Source of the DNA: Talinum fruticosum | Taxonomy: Eukaryota > Streptophyta > Magnoliopsida > Caryophyllales > Talinaceae | Direction: 5' to 3' | Assembly: GCA_021018815.1 (NCBI GenBank) | Contig: JAITYX010000003.1 | Span: 4,574,501-4,638,500 of the forward strand | DNA length: 64,000 bases | Shown here: one piece after another, positions 33,748 to 47,200 of the stretch | Layout of the letters: each line of letters starts with the position of its first letter | Position numbering within the stretch: position 1 is the first letter of the stretch | Program-made: the position numbers and the translations under genes | The notes under the pieces: generated by a model | What the model was told of the DNA's origin: nothing | Databases searched by the model: none | Seen by the model: only the letters and a program-made list of their open reading frames with translations

Positions 33748-34392
33748 GGATTTGGAAACAAACAACTCTCACACGAGTGTTCGAGCAATGTCCGGAAATG
33801 GTTGATTTCTATCTGCTGGTGTTTAACGGCTAGAAACCGACTGCTTTTGGATTTCAAAAATAGATTAGGTTTGTTTAATCAACCTGCAAAGTGTTACTCA
33901 AAGTATAAAAATACTTTGGTCCAATATTAGGTAAAGATAATAATTAATTCAAAGTAATTAAGCACTTAATTATCTTCAACCTAAAAGAGTGAAATTTTCC
34001 GAGTCTAATATTCATTAGGTTCAAATTCCATCTTAAGTAAATCCTTAAAATGATCAAGTTAAAAGGAATAAAACATCAGAATGCATAAACTTGATCAAGT
34101 AAATAATTCTCAATAAAGAAACTTACTTAGAAAGTGGAGTTAACGCAGTAATTTATTTTCACTTAAAATATCAAGTCAAGTACTTAGAATAAAGTATTTG
34201 AGAAATTATTTAATCTTGCCATTGTTCTAAGTTGTGTCCGAGTGGGTCGAAACACAGCTTAAGAATGTTATGCTTAAAGAATGGTTTTTGAGTGGGTCGA
34301 ACATAATGAAAAATTAGATATAAGTTGTTTAAAAGTTCGAATGACTTAGAATCAAAAGCATAGAGAGATAGAGAGTTATACCCGAGTCTTCA
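33748..34392 (-). mobile_element. Solo LTR D, part 3
   Basis: Reversed LTR continuing from 24204, ending CCGAGTCTTCA at 34392, followed by CTTAC (34393-34397), the imperfect partner of CTCAC at 20166-20170. Confidence 0.85.
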
Positions 34393-34397
34393 CTTAC

Positions 34398-35807
34398 CTC
34401 TCCTAATGGTTTTGAATTGAAGTCATTTTCACATGTTAGAAATATTATCTATAAGTTTTCATCTCTATCCGATCCACTCAAAACGCTCTTCTTGATCGAA
34501 CACTTAATGTTGAGTTTCTAACCTATTCAAATAAGAATTAGCTAGAAATCTTACCTAAGTAATTTCATGAGCTTAACTTGTTATTTTAACTAACATGTTC
34601 TAGAGATCAAATCGAATTACGAGTGTTAATTCTAAAATTAAGGCGATTTATTTAGTTGAAATTGTTTTGTATTGGTAAATAATGAATTGTGTCTATATTT
34701 TTCTCTAACTCATTTATCATCAAGAGATAGACATAAATGGAATTGAAATATGTTGAATATTAGACGTAAAAATTTTATTTAATAAATTAAGGATATTCTC
34801 GCATTTAATTATTTTGAATTAATTAATATCCTTAACTAATCTTGGACCAAAGTATTTCTATATTTTGAGTACCACTTTGGTCTGTTTTTGCAGGTTAATA
34901 AAAGTTGATTTGTCTCATTTTGAAAAGCAAAAACAACGACGACTTACCGTTAAATACCAATAGACAAAAAAGCCATATTTTCAGCGACTTTAGACATTCT
35001 GTCAGAGTTTTTTGTTACCATTTACGGTAAACTTTAACTTTGAGTTTAACGGCTATTTCCACCCTAAATTTCAGTCACAACAAGTGGGTTGGATCACTTT
35101 TTGAGCCAAGGACCGATGCATAATGACTATCTTCACAAGGGTTATTTATTCTAAGGGACTCGGATTATCCGTTAGAACGACTAGTGACTCTCTTCGATCA
35201 AGCCTAAGACACAATGGTTATCTACTTTGATGATTATAAATAGAAGCCACTTAACAAGACTTACAAGATTGCTGGAACACAACTCTCAACTCATATACTC
35301 AATCTTTCTAACTTTTCAACTTTGTACTTAGTTTTCTCCACTTCGAGTTGAAACAAGAAATTTTGTAATCGGTTACATTCTTACTTACTCGAATTCTTCC
35401 GTAATTTCCCTTGATTGATCCGTAAGGGGTAATTCAGCTTAGTTGTACCTAAATGTAAGGTATCTTGAAGTACTAGGGCAGTGCGGATAAAGGACCTTTT
35501 GTGCCTAGGAAAAACTTGTATTGGATTATCTAAGGGAACAATTCGGAGAGTCAATCCTTGTATTTTGTGGATTCAAAATAGTGGATTTAACTTGGTATCC
35601 GGACTTATACCAGCTAGTGATTTTTTCCCCGGAGGGTTTTCATATAAAATCTCTTGTGCTTATTCTTTCGAATCCAATCTAGATCGAGCATATCCTTTAT
35701 GAGTTCCGACTTGAGCATCAAGTTTTTATATTTCCTCAAAATTTCCTTCATACCCTATTCACCTCCCTCCCTCCCGGGTGATTCACACTCTCGAGCTCAA
35801 ACTTTCA
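34398..35807 (+). mobile_element. Element A 3' LTR, remainder
   Basis: The family LTR in + orientation, more diverged than C. It has TATA box ATTATAAATAG near 35233 and ends with a TTCACCTCCCTCC.. ACTTTCA block at 35807. With 20148-20170 it gives about 1.43 kb, matching the LTR length of its relatives. The 5' LTR of A is not in the window. Confidence 0.85.
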
Positions 35808-37640
35808 AAAGATGCAAAGATTTTTAATGCAAACGCGATAAGAATTCATAAATTTTTACATTCGAATCACACCCTCCTAATAGCGAGTCCCAAGTGGAGT
35901 CGCCACTATAAGAACCACAACTCGTGTGGAGTTTCTCCATGAATATAAGTTTCACATGAGATGTGCTTATCAAGGCGAACGATAAGGTCGTTGATTTTTA
36001 AAGGGGTTGATAGGTGATTTTAGAAATCATTTATTTTCAAAAGTAGTTTTAGAATTCTCGGGATACATTTTAGAACAAAAAAATAGAAATAAACTGTCGC
36101 AAAGCCGACCGTGCTAGACAGACCTTAATCGCTTGGACCAGGAGTTAGGCCCAACCGATAGATTGGAGGCTGGAGCCAATCCTCCGGAACTACCGACGGG
36201 CGCCGAACATCCGGCCAAGACTACCGAGACAATCTCGGCTAGATGGTTTGGATTGTCGATCAAGTCCTAAGTTATTCAAATTTCAGTAGAAAAATCAAGA
36301 CGCAGTTTAGGAATTAAAAAGATTAAAAAGAGGAGTTGCGAGTCAATTTTGAAAGAAAAACTAACAAAAGAAAGAATCATTTTCCTAATTTTGAGTTTAC
36401 CGAAGGGACAACCAAACAAAAACTCAAAATTAGGAAAGGTTTAAAAAAAAAAAGATTACATTGGCCTTAAACCAATAATCGATGTTCGAAGCGAAGGCAC
36501 CAAATAAAAAGGGGACACTCCTCATTCATCGTCGTCATAAAAATGACATCTACTAATTAAATAAGTGAGTAAAAATCATATCAAAGAAAACAAACAAGTC
36601 AACATGCGTATAGCGGAACTAAAGCAATCAAAACATGATTTATAATGGTAAATGAAAATAATTAAATGAAAGCAAATAAAGGAAAGCGATAAATAAGATT
36701 ATATCCGACTGAGTGGAAACTAAATGAAATTACATCTTTAAACCACAATACGAAAAGCGATAAAAACCGAAATTAAAAACGAAATGAAATAAAAACTTGG
36801 ATGATTTGGTTGGCTCCCTCACATAAACCCAACTGTTAGGCTCGGATATCGACAAGATTTTGGCAAAGTGACAACAAGTTGGAATAAAACAAATTAAGGC
36901 TTTTGTGGGGTTTAAGAATGGAAATGAGTAGTTATGGAGAGAGTAGAAGAAACGAGAATGGAGAGAGAAATTTTATAAGAATGAGGGTGAAATTAAGTTG
37001 AAATTGGCGTGTTTCGAGGGGAGGAGGAACCCCTCTAATTATAGACCCCAAGTCGTCGGCCTAAATGATAGTTGGGCGAAAATTTCGGAAATGGATAGAG
37101 GCAAATGCGGGAAACCGAACCGGACAAAACGACGATATTCAAGGAAGCCCATGGGCCATCAACTGTTCGTGGTGACAAAGCTTGTGGTCTCGAAAAGCAT
37201 GCCGAACTTGAAAGCTGAAAAGAAGTCAAAATGCTGCATTTTCGTAGGGTTGGAAGCTAGTGCCAATTCGGAATTAGGTTTGGGAATCCGAAGTTGGTTT
37301 GTACCAACCGGGAACTTTAATTCGGGATGGATCCGTCCAAAGGAGATGCACTTTGGGCTGTTTTGGAGGTGGTTAGCTTTTTATGGGTTAAAATGGTTTT
37401 TACCACTCTAGTTTAGTCCAATCATGACGCGAATATATAAATGAAGTTGAGTTTTTATCACCGAGGCTAATAGAAAAAATAAAATAATTAAACAAATAAG
37501 GACGCGATCATAATAATTTTTTAAATTTTCTAGAAGACAAAAATGCCAAAATGCACAAAAATTAAACAAAAAACCCACTTTGGATGCGAATGTAAATTCC
37601 AAAAGTTTTAGGGTTGTCTTTGTAACCAAAAAAAAAAAAA
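35808..37640 (-). mobile_element. Tat/Ogre-like gypsy LTR remnant (reverse)
   Basis: On the minus strand, TGGCGACTCCACTTGGGAC (about 35887-35905) resembles the sequence just inside the 5' LTR of plant Tat/Ogre gypsy elements. The 1.7 kb at higher coordinates would be the LTR itself. An open frame of 137 codons (36998-37411, +) lies in it but shows no domain. No gag or pol is attached. Family assignment is from pattern memory only; alternatives are possible. Confidence 0.4.
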
Positions 37641-38191
37641 AAAAAAGAGTTCAAGGTTTTCTTACAAAGAAGAAAGGTTTCAGGCGTGAAAAGTAAAAGA
37701 GCAAAACTAGCAAAAGACTAAGTTGCCCTTGCTGGCGTTCCATAAATGAAACTTCTTTTTTTTTTTTTCATATTTTCACAACAAATAATTAAAAAAGAGA
37801 AAAATGGTTTTTTTTTAATAGCAAAAGAGAAAAATTGTTACTCAATAATCATATCACATAATCAAATACAGAAAATATGGTCGCAAAAAAATTACATACA
37901 CAAGAGCGGCGAAGTGAAACAGCTAAGCAAGCTCCAGAGGAACTCCAGAGGATCTAGGGTTCCTCGAATCTCTTTATCCCTCTATTTTCTCTCTCCTTCT
38001 TTGCATTTCGTTTGCCTCCTCTCCTCGTCTGGTGTGAGATCTGATGATTAGGGCTTTGCTGAACCTCCTCAAAGGAAAGTTCGCGTCAAACAGTTTACCC
38101 TTGTTATGAGTATTCTAGGGTTTGGAGCAAATCTGAATCGATCGTTTTGATTAATACATTTTAAAGGTTGAGAAATTTTGAATCGATTAGT
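37641..38191 (+). promoter_or_regulatory. Promoter and 5' UTR of the CCCH gene
   Basis: Between the gypsy remnant and the start codon. The 5' UTR probably begins around 37900-37930. It contains CTAGGGTT near 37953, a CT-rich tract at 37970-38030 (common in plant 5' UTRs) and short upstream ATGs. No clear TATA box was found. The transposon remnant ends only a few hundred bases upstream. Confidence 0.5.
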
Positions 38192-38251
38192 ATGCAAGGA
38201 TCGCAGAAATCAAAAAGGGTATCATGGCCTTCTGATGCAAATCTTTGTCAG
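38192..38251 (+). CDS. CCCH gene exon 1 (20 codons)
   Basis: ATG at 38192, reading MQGSQKSKRVSWPSDANLCQ, with donor GTATTT at 38252. Phase 0. The conserved KSKRVSW..NLCQ start supports the choice of ATG. Confidence 0.9.
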
Positions 38252-41200
38252 GTATTTTTCCCAGAAAAAAGAAATTGTTTTGTCAGAGAATGAAATTTCT
38301 TATTTTTAGCTCTTTTTCCCTCTTCTCCTTCCAACTTGATGAGGTGCCATCGCTTCAGGATCCAATAACTGAATGAAAAAGATATGTGGATTCTAATTAA
38401 ATACAATTGAATTGGGGAAAAAATAACTGTGCAGTCCCGTTGTGGAAGTTCAAATGGTCATCGGCAAGTAGTTCGATGAAGAAAAGATAAGTAGATTCTA
38501 ATGTTGAAGCCAGGAAGTAATTCAAGTTATATAGAAGATAAATGATTTAACAAATCTTTTAGCAGCATGAATTAGTCAAAAAATCAGAAAATAGAACTTC
38601 CAAAGGAGAAATTGACAACTCATAAAATTGTAGGCAATGTCTTTAAGCTGCAAGATTATGTACAATCTTGACTTGCTTAGACTTTGGCACTGGTAGGATC
38701 CACACTGGTTGTTCTAGCTGTAGCCTCCTGTGTATTTTGATGAAACTCTGTTCATAATTTGCCTTCAAAATCTGCTCATAATTTGCCTTGACAATCTGTC
38801 AAGTTTGTCACTTTGAGTTGTTGTGGTTGCTGTTACCTTTTTGATAAGCCTGATTGAATTATTAAACTTAACGGATGGTCTGTCCTAGTAAAATGGGGAA
38901 GATGATTGCTTTATGCCTTGGTAGATGGATACTCGGCAATATGGATTGGTACTTAATGCGCAAGTTTATTCCAATTTAGGCTTCAGATAACTTGTTCTCA
39001 AATGCAAATTTCTGGGTAGGGATCATTTCTGATTGTTGTGAGAGATGTACAACTTCTGTTACGACGAATCTGTGGCTGTTCTTTCTTCTTCCTTTTTTTT
39101 GGGGGGCGGAGGTTGTTCTGTTACATTTACTCGATTACTCTAAATGAATTGCGCTAATTTTACTGTTCCTCTTATTAATACGAATGTCAAAATGTTGAAG
39201 TGGCTGGTTTTTTATCTTATTTCTCCACTTTTAGGCTAGCGTCTTTTATTTTGTATTTTTGGGCTTTATTTGAAGACATAAAAGAGTTTTGAGAGGATCG
39301 TGTCCATATTCATGAATGACTTAAATAGGATTTTAGGGTGCCTTAATGGGCAATTTTTCTGTATAATCAGGATACAGGCAGTGTACAGTCTATCTTTTAT
39401 AGATTGTCTATCCTTCACAGCCTGGTAATTAGCGAACATTTGCAGTTCCATATGCAGCCTTCAAATTGTCATTACTATTTCTGGATCATACTAGTTGCTT
39501 TTCTTTTCTCTTTCTGCTATGTTTCTTTCCTTGAGCTGTGGGACCTCTAGGTATTTTTATTCAAGTTGCAATGAAGTTTTGGAGAAGCCTATCCATGCAG
39601 TAGAAGCTTTGTATGATGCTGCGTTTCCACCTTGTGTTCTTTTAGGAAGATGTTTGCTGAAGGGAATAGTATATATGTTCTACCACTGAAATTTTCCTCT
39701 TATTTACGTTTCCATCATATTATTACTAAGATTACTGTCTTCACCTGGGCTCTACCGTCATTAGATTGTTGTTGTGCTACATTTATCTTGGAAAAGCTTC
39801 TAATATGCCAGTGGAATGTGCGGGAAGCTTAATCTTGGATTTGTTATAGATATTTGAACTTATATCGTTGATCATTGTGTGTAATTCTGCTTCTTTTAGG
39901 ATAAATGAATTGGGTGAGGTTGACAATTATGAATCTTCTTGATGTGGCGACTTCTTCATGCTTACCTTTCCCCTCTAACACATAACCTGTTTGCCTGCAT
40001 AAACAATGAGGGGTTGGAACAAGGATTAAAATGCATTTTGTTTCGTCCGATTTCTATTCCCCTTTTTCTAAGTGTTGGTTGCTGTGAGAAATTACCACAT
40101 GGGAGTGAATTCTGTGAAGGTGCCCTAAGAAAAGATGTGAAGACTTGTTCATTATCCATCTCTCTAACATATCACATAATTCTCATTTGGTTGTTCTGTT
40201 CATGAATGTCGCCATTTAGAGCCTTCCCTCTTTTGCCCCTCTTCATCCCCCCTCTCCTCCTAGCTCTTGCATCTCTTTTTCTCTTGTTCAGCACTCCCAT
40301 TGATGAATTAATAGATTTTCTGTTTCTTGATCTTTGCTGTATTCTAGTTGCAACGAGTCTTCTATCGTCCTGATTTGCGGGATCAACTTTGCCTGAATTC
40401 TCCTTAATCAAAAGTGTATTCATTTTAAGTTAATAACTTGACTTTAATCTAATCGCAGTCGTTCCAGATTAGTGAATAGAAGTGTAGATACCTCAAAATA
40501 ACATTGAAAGCTCACCAGTAAGCATTTATAAAGTAGATAGTTCTTAACAATAAACTAGTCAGTATGAGCATGAATAATTGAAGGGATACTATTTTGTTCG
40601 GCCTGCATCCATCCTCATATATAAATACAAAATCACAATTTCCATGTGAGAGCCTTCTAGTGCTATCATGCCTAAGGGGTTTGCTATATAAATTCCATAT
40701 TTTGCCAACTACTGTACAGATCCGTATCACAATGAGTGCTGTCCCTTTTCAGCTCTCTTTCAGTTTTACCTCTGCTCCTTTCATTTAGAAATTTATCTGG
40801 AATTTCATATTGAGTTGATAGTCTCCATACTCAAGCATCCAAACTATATTAAAATGTGCAGTCTCCTTTGCAATGCACATACCATATCAAACATGTCTTG
40901 TTCACTCAATGGGTTCACACAACTTTCTTCCTTATCTTTCCCCCACCCTTTCTTATCCAGTAGCATAAGGCCAGTCATCACCACAACATTCACGTATCTG
41001 CCATCTTCAGTTTCTGGGCTTGCTGGCTTACATACTATTCTATGCAGCATGGCTAGATCAGCTTAGCATTTTGTTGTACTTTGTTGTGCGCGTTCTCTTC
41101 AATTCCAACATCTCTTTGTATTATAGAACCAGGTACATAAGGTTAGACTCTTATGTGACAAATATGTGATTTCATGCCTGAAATCCTTGCTTGCTACTAG

Positions 41201-44200
41201 TATTGCTGAGTGTAGACCAAGTTGACTTGGTTTTTGATCCACTAATCTTGAAGTCCTAGACTTCCGTAAGTCGTAACCATTCCAACATTAATTCCATCAT
41301 TTATTCACCCTTAAAAATGATGGTGTCTGCAAAAAGGCATACAGTACATTGATTAATGTTTGAAATTCTTGGCAAGGTTATCCAAGTTGATGTCTGCTTA
41401 TAGTTGCCTAATTTGGCTTTTTGTAATTTCTTGAAGTTTCATAGTACAACAATAACAATTAGTGTGTCCAAGAAAACGAAAGTAAGACTTCGAGTGGGGA
41501 GATTTATTCATAAACAACTACCCTTACAATCTAGGGGACAAGGATTGCATAATTTGGAAGCACATGAGAATTTTTGTGTAAATTATTTTATTTAATGGTT
41601 GAAGTGACAAGCATAGGATACTAACAAACGTTACAAAAGCATAAAAGTCAAGCTAAACCATAATAGGCTCCTTTCAATTGATTACAAATCAAGCCACTAA
41701 ACATAATACTAGTTGCTTAAGTGCTAAAGAGTCCGAGTTCATAACTCTTACTTTTATGCATAAATGCATGCTTAGTATGAAGGGGCAATCATACAGAGCA
41801 TAAATGACATGGGGGATACTAAGCAAGCTTGCGTAAGGTCTATACCCGTAATCCTTAGAGCTCGAAAAACCCTAACTTAGGTCGTGTCTTCCCTAGTTGC
41901 TAATACGCCATATTTAGTTATTCGAATTCCAATTCTTCTTTGGTCTTTCAGTGCCTTTACTCTTCCAAATGTTTTTTCTTCTCGGACTTCCTCACGACTA
42001 TGTTCTCATTCTTAATTACTTGATTCCTTATCCTATGTAATCTTGGATGGCTATTGTGCTACACCATCGAGCTAATGAGTTTATCATGTCAACTTGAGTC
42101 TTCTTCATGGACGAAAATCTTGCGTCATATAACGAGGTTGTTCTAAACATCATGTGTTGCACAAAATTCCATTGACATTCTGCTGTACTTTCCATCCTAT
42201 TCTTATATGGTGAATAATGTCTTCGTTAATATCTCCTTTACCTTGTATGGTTGAAACCTAGTATTCAAACTTTTCACTGCTGGTTATTGTTATATCCATC
42301 CAATTGCAACATTTCACTTTGTGCCACCCCTAAAACTTTGATTTTATATGTTACATTTTCGACATGCCTACATATAATCTTTATATAATGTTTGATTAGA
42401 TGTATTCAACCTTGTAATACAAATAAGTTTGTATTTTCATTGCTTTGTTTGGTTATATGAAAGTATTGTAATAAAAGAAATAAAAAAGAACTCCCCTATA
42501 ATCATTATTATGACAAACTATGTAATTATGGTTGCATTACAAAGTTCATTACATCCAGCCAAATGTCACATTAGAGGCCACACTACTCTCCTCTTATCCG
42601 TTATCTCATCTAGTTTTATCGTTTAAAAGAATATCATCCGTAAATAACATGAAACAACTCATCTTGAAAACCCTTAGTGACCTGATCCATAAGCTATATT
42701 ATTTAGACTTGGCGATGCCTATGTTAAAGTAACTAAAATTGGGGGCTTTCAAGTTCCCATGCCCCTGTGTAGTGTCTTTTACTCTTCTGCACTCCACTAT
42801 ACACATATTTAATGACATAAATATGCTATGAAGAGATGTCCTCTTGCAAACATCTCCTCAACTCCTCCATTTTACTCTTTCATATGCTTTCTCTCGTTCA
42901 ATAGATACCATGTGTAATCTCTTTTTAATTTTTGATAGTCCTTATGAGATGGATCACCTCTGTTCTCTGACATATTATGCTCCTAATGCAAGGTTTGGGC
43001 TGATTTTGGGAAATTTAGTGTGGGCCTGTAGTTTTGAAGGCTTTTGATATGAGATATTCAATAACTGATAAGAAGCAACAAATAAATGATAGAATACTTA
43101 GGAATCTACCAAAGAAAACCTAGAAATCCACTTAGGATTTATGAGAGATCCATTCCCATGCTACCATGACTCCCATGAGTCCACATGCCTAAGAAAGTTC
43201 TTACTGATTTTATTCAATTGCTTTAGCTAACAACATTAGATAACGATAGAAACCGTTGGACTTGGTTTCTAATTTTATCCAATTGTCTCCCTTAAATAAC
43301 ATCTTAGATGGAAAAACCTGGAGGTGTACCAAAGTGCAAAGGGTTCCGGGGCTCAAGGTGCAGGCTTTGTGGACCAATGCACACTTTTACTAAAAGTGCT
43401 TGAAAATGATTTGCGAACCATATTTTTGATTAATAAGTTAGATTATGACATCAAAAAAGTGAATAGACATTATAATAATTAAAAAAAACACCACAAGAAG
43501 TCAGAGAATGTGATCATGGATTCAAAATGCAATTTTGGTTGATATTGCGGTTGCAGTCACGGAAATCACAACGGAAAACCTGCTCTAATGCACCAATTGC
43601 GCTTCATTTAGCGGTTGTCACGGGGTGAAAAGGCAGTTCGCTTATCTTAAAAACCTTTCCGATGCGGCCGTTTCATTACGAACAACCACATTTTGAATCC
43701 ATGGATGTGATGATACATCATGATTGTATCACAGAACACATTTAACATAGTAGAAGTCTAAAAGGAGACCAGCGAAACCCTAGGTTTAAAAATTACACAC
43801 CATGGGTTGATTTTATGAGGCAACTAGCATTGGATTCAAAACAAAGAGGACATTTCTTATGCTAATACACTAATAACTTCATTCAATTTCTTGATTTGCG
43901 TCAAATTCCACAAGGCAGTAGAGGTGCACTTACCTCTGAGGTGCACCGAGGCATGCGCCTTGGCTGTCCCTTTTGGAGGCGTTGTGCCTTGGTGTGCTTG
44001 AGGCGCAGTGGGTTATGCCTCATGCTTTTAGACTTAAGGATAACATCTTACATTCTAAGCAAAAATATTGCTTAAGCTAATAAATGATAGATCGCAAAAT
44101 ATATCCTACTTCCTCTCTCCCAAAATATTTGGCCGTTTTTTCCTTTAGTGGAAGTTGCAAAAATGAAGTCCCTTTTAACTACTATTAGTATCAAAATCTT

Positions 44201-47200
44201 CTCTTTCATCTAAAATCGAGAAAAATATAACATCAAAAGATAATGTACCCTTAAAATTTTCATTCCCTAAATAGGACAATTATGTAGTGATGGAGGGATT
44301 AAAACTGAACAAGAAAGTTACAAAGATTATGAAAAATACCATGCTTCTTATACTCTAAAATACTGTAATCTGCTTATGTACTACACTGTCATCTTCATCA
44401 ATTTTGTCTTTTCAAAATGATAGAGATCTGCTGTAAATTTTCTAATTTTATTCAATTACCTTTGAAGCATGAGCTAACGGTTCGTAAATAGGGATAGAAA
44501 GCCTGGGAAAACAGGTGAATTCTAAACTGTTGGTATATCTTATATTTCTCCAAATAAGCTTATGGATACTATGATCAGATGAACTTCAACTAATGATTCT
44601 CTAGGATGTCGCCAAAAATATTCCTCCAAATAAGCTCACCAGTAATGCAGGAACCATTGGCTTCCATTCAAATTATGTTTCTTACGTTGCAGCACATCAA
44701 AAGACCTGTCAGCACTTGTATTCTGTGGTGAATGAATTTTAAATCACTCAAAAGAGAATATCCAGAGAGCTACATGCGATAATAATATTTATTTGGGTCC
44801 AGAGGAGCCTCTAAGGCAGTACAATACAGTTACACTACGACAAGGGAGGGGGAATCAAACCTAGGACCTAATATACCCTGGACCGCAGTTATGACCACTA
44901 GGCCAATACTTCATTGGTACAATATATTTGATTGTACCACAAAAAATCTCTTCCAAGGGGGAGACCATGGTATCGATCAAAAGAAGCAGAGAGGCTTGCA
45001 CAATTAAATAGACCAACTTAATTGAAAGAAAACTAAGAGTAAGCTAGCTAGTCACATTAGCAAGTGAAGAAAATTGGGGATTGTCACTGGAGAAAGTGCC
45101 CAATGGTTGGCCCTTTCTGCACTATAAGGCAGACACTAGGTGTTATTTTTGAGAGTTTTTGTCATTTCATTATGCATGTGCTTATGTCGTTTCCACCATT
45201 GCTTGTACTTCTATTCCTTTTGGATTTTTGTATTCTATGGTCCTCATGTTTAATGTTTAAGTTCCTTTTGTACATGGATGTGACTGTCTTGCTTGTCTAC
45301 TTTAATTCTTTAGTTGTTTCTGAAGCAGAGATTCAAACTCTACAGATGAAAAGTTCGTTCCTTTTTGTTTTGGTTTTATTGGTTTTATTTATTTATTTTT
45401 TTTGGGGGGAGGTGAGAGTAGACACAACAAACTTCATTTGTTGCATGAATGATGCAGGGCCAAACATCTTCACCTAGTAAAAATATGATTGTTATGGCAC
45501 TGTCTTCGTTCCTAGTCAATTGTTGATACACTAAAGAAAGTTTCTCTTTCAGCATTTGATTTCCGATTTCCTATTATTTTTGGGGCAGCCTACCAAGACT
45601 ACATATCTACGTATTTTTTTTTGGTTTTGGGTTTATATTCAAGCTGCTTTATCTAGTTTACCAAATGCAGTTTCATGTTAAAAGTAAGACTATTGAATGC
45701 ATGGTTAGTGTCTTTACTTATATGACTGATTTTTGCATGGTATTTTCATCGACTCTCCTGAGATAGTTACTGTGGGATCCACACTTCTTAGCCTTGTTAT
45801 AACCTCCTCCGCCCCCTTTCTTTACTCACTTGTCCACTATGTTGGAAGTTTCTCATATAACTGCTATAGAAGCTTCATGATTTTCTATTATTTCCTCTGC
45901 AATGTTACATGGGATGATAATAGTTGCAGAGTAGCATATGTGCATGTGTGAAATATGTGCCCTCATGGACTCTTTATGTTTTTGATGTAAATTGATGTCA
46001 ACTTGCAGAAGCACTTGTCCACTATGTGGGAAGTGTCAAAACTGTCGTGCTGCTACTGCACTTGTGAAAGGTCACTTAACTGCAGTTTACTTGCTCTATG
46101 AATGATTGTTTGCGTAGTCCTCATTTGGATCAGTGTCTAATATGTCCCCTAGTCGTTTATAAGAAATTAGCAAGACGTCACGAATGTACCACAAGTTTCC
46201 AAATACAAAAATATTTCTTAAGATTCTTAATTTTGCAGTTGTTTTCTTCATTCTTTATTTGCATTAGACATGATAATTACCCCCAGAGTGTCTGACCTGA
46301 GGATCAAGCTTGTACCTTTTGCAGGCTCCTAGCTATAGGCTAACTTCATTCTTTTTTCCAGTATGAAACTGAGATTGTGGTGATGATTGGCAGCCTTTTA
46401 GATAGTTTGCTGTATGCATGAACTTTTTCTTTCTTGTTTTTTCTTTTTTCCCTAACCTTGGTTGACTCTTTCCATTTCTTTTTTTTTCTCTTTTTTTTTT
46501 GGGTGGGGTTGGCGGGAGGTTGCTGTCTCAAACAGGTCTAGTCAACTATGTGAATGTTCATATTTATGAAACTCTTCCCAAATTAGGTCAGCCAAATTTG
46601 AGAAATCTGGACAAGTATGCATATTAGAAGGTTTCCACATTATCGCAATCTTTTTCCTTTGAGTTCTTTGTTGTTGGGGGGGTGTTTAGACTGCATGCTT
46701 ATCTTTATAGGATGGAAAAATTAGGGCTACAAAACTAAATCAACACAAAGAAAAGAGCTGCAGGCAGAGGACATGAACATGGATGCAGCCAGACTATCAC
46801 CAAATGTAGGTATAGTTAGAATTATGAATTTTTGGTGGTTTCTGTCTGCCAATCCCCTTCAGCAAGACAGGAGTTTCCTTTAAAAAAGATTAAAAAAAGA
46901 AAAAAATTATGAACAGGGGCTTGAATTTTCTCAATTATAAGCGTATGAAAAAGTAAATGATGAAGATTGGGGATTTATCTTATGGTCAGTCATCACATCG
47001 GAACAGTATGTGACTAAACAGTAGTGCCAATTTCTTTTTTTTTTTTTTTTTGGCTATATTATTTTAGGCCTGATATGAGTGTGGTATTCTACGAGAACAA
47101 CCTACTATGGGTCCTACCATAGTGGGTTTTAATGAGGTCCAGATTTCTTGGCTATCGTATGAACTTAGAGATTCTATTTCCAAGGAAATATGTTAAGTCT

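Noticed and set aside
36998..37411. 137-codon open frame as a host gene
   Set aside because: It lies in a repeat-like LTR remnant and shows no recognisable domain or splice context.
42500..42720. Possible LINE reverse transcriptase motif on the minus strand (MLFTDD-like)
   Set aside because: Only a few residues match, with no supporting endonuclease or neighbouring RT blocks.
44784..44918. A functional tRNA gene
   Set aside because: A and B boxes are present, but no cloverleaf with paired acceptor and anticodon stems could be drawn. Interpreted as a SINE.
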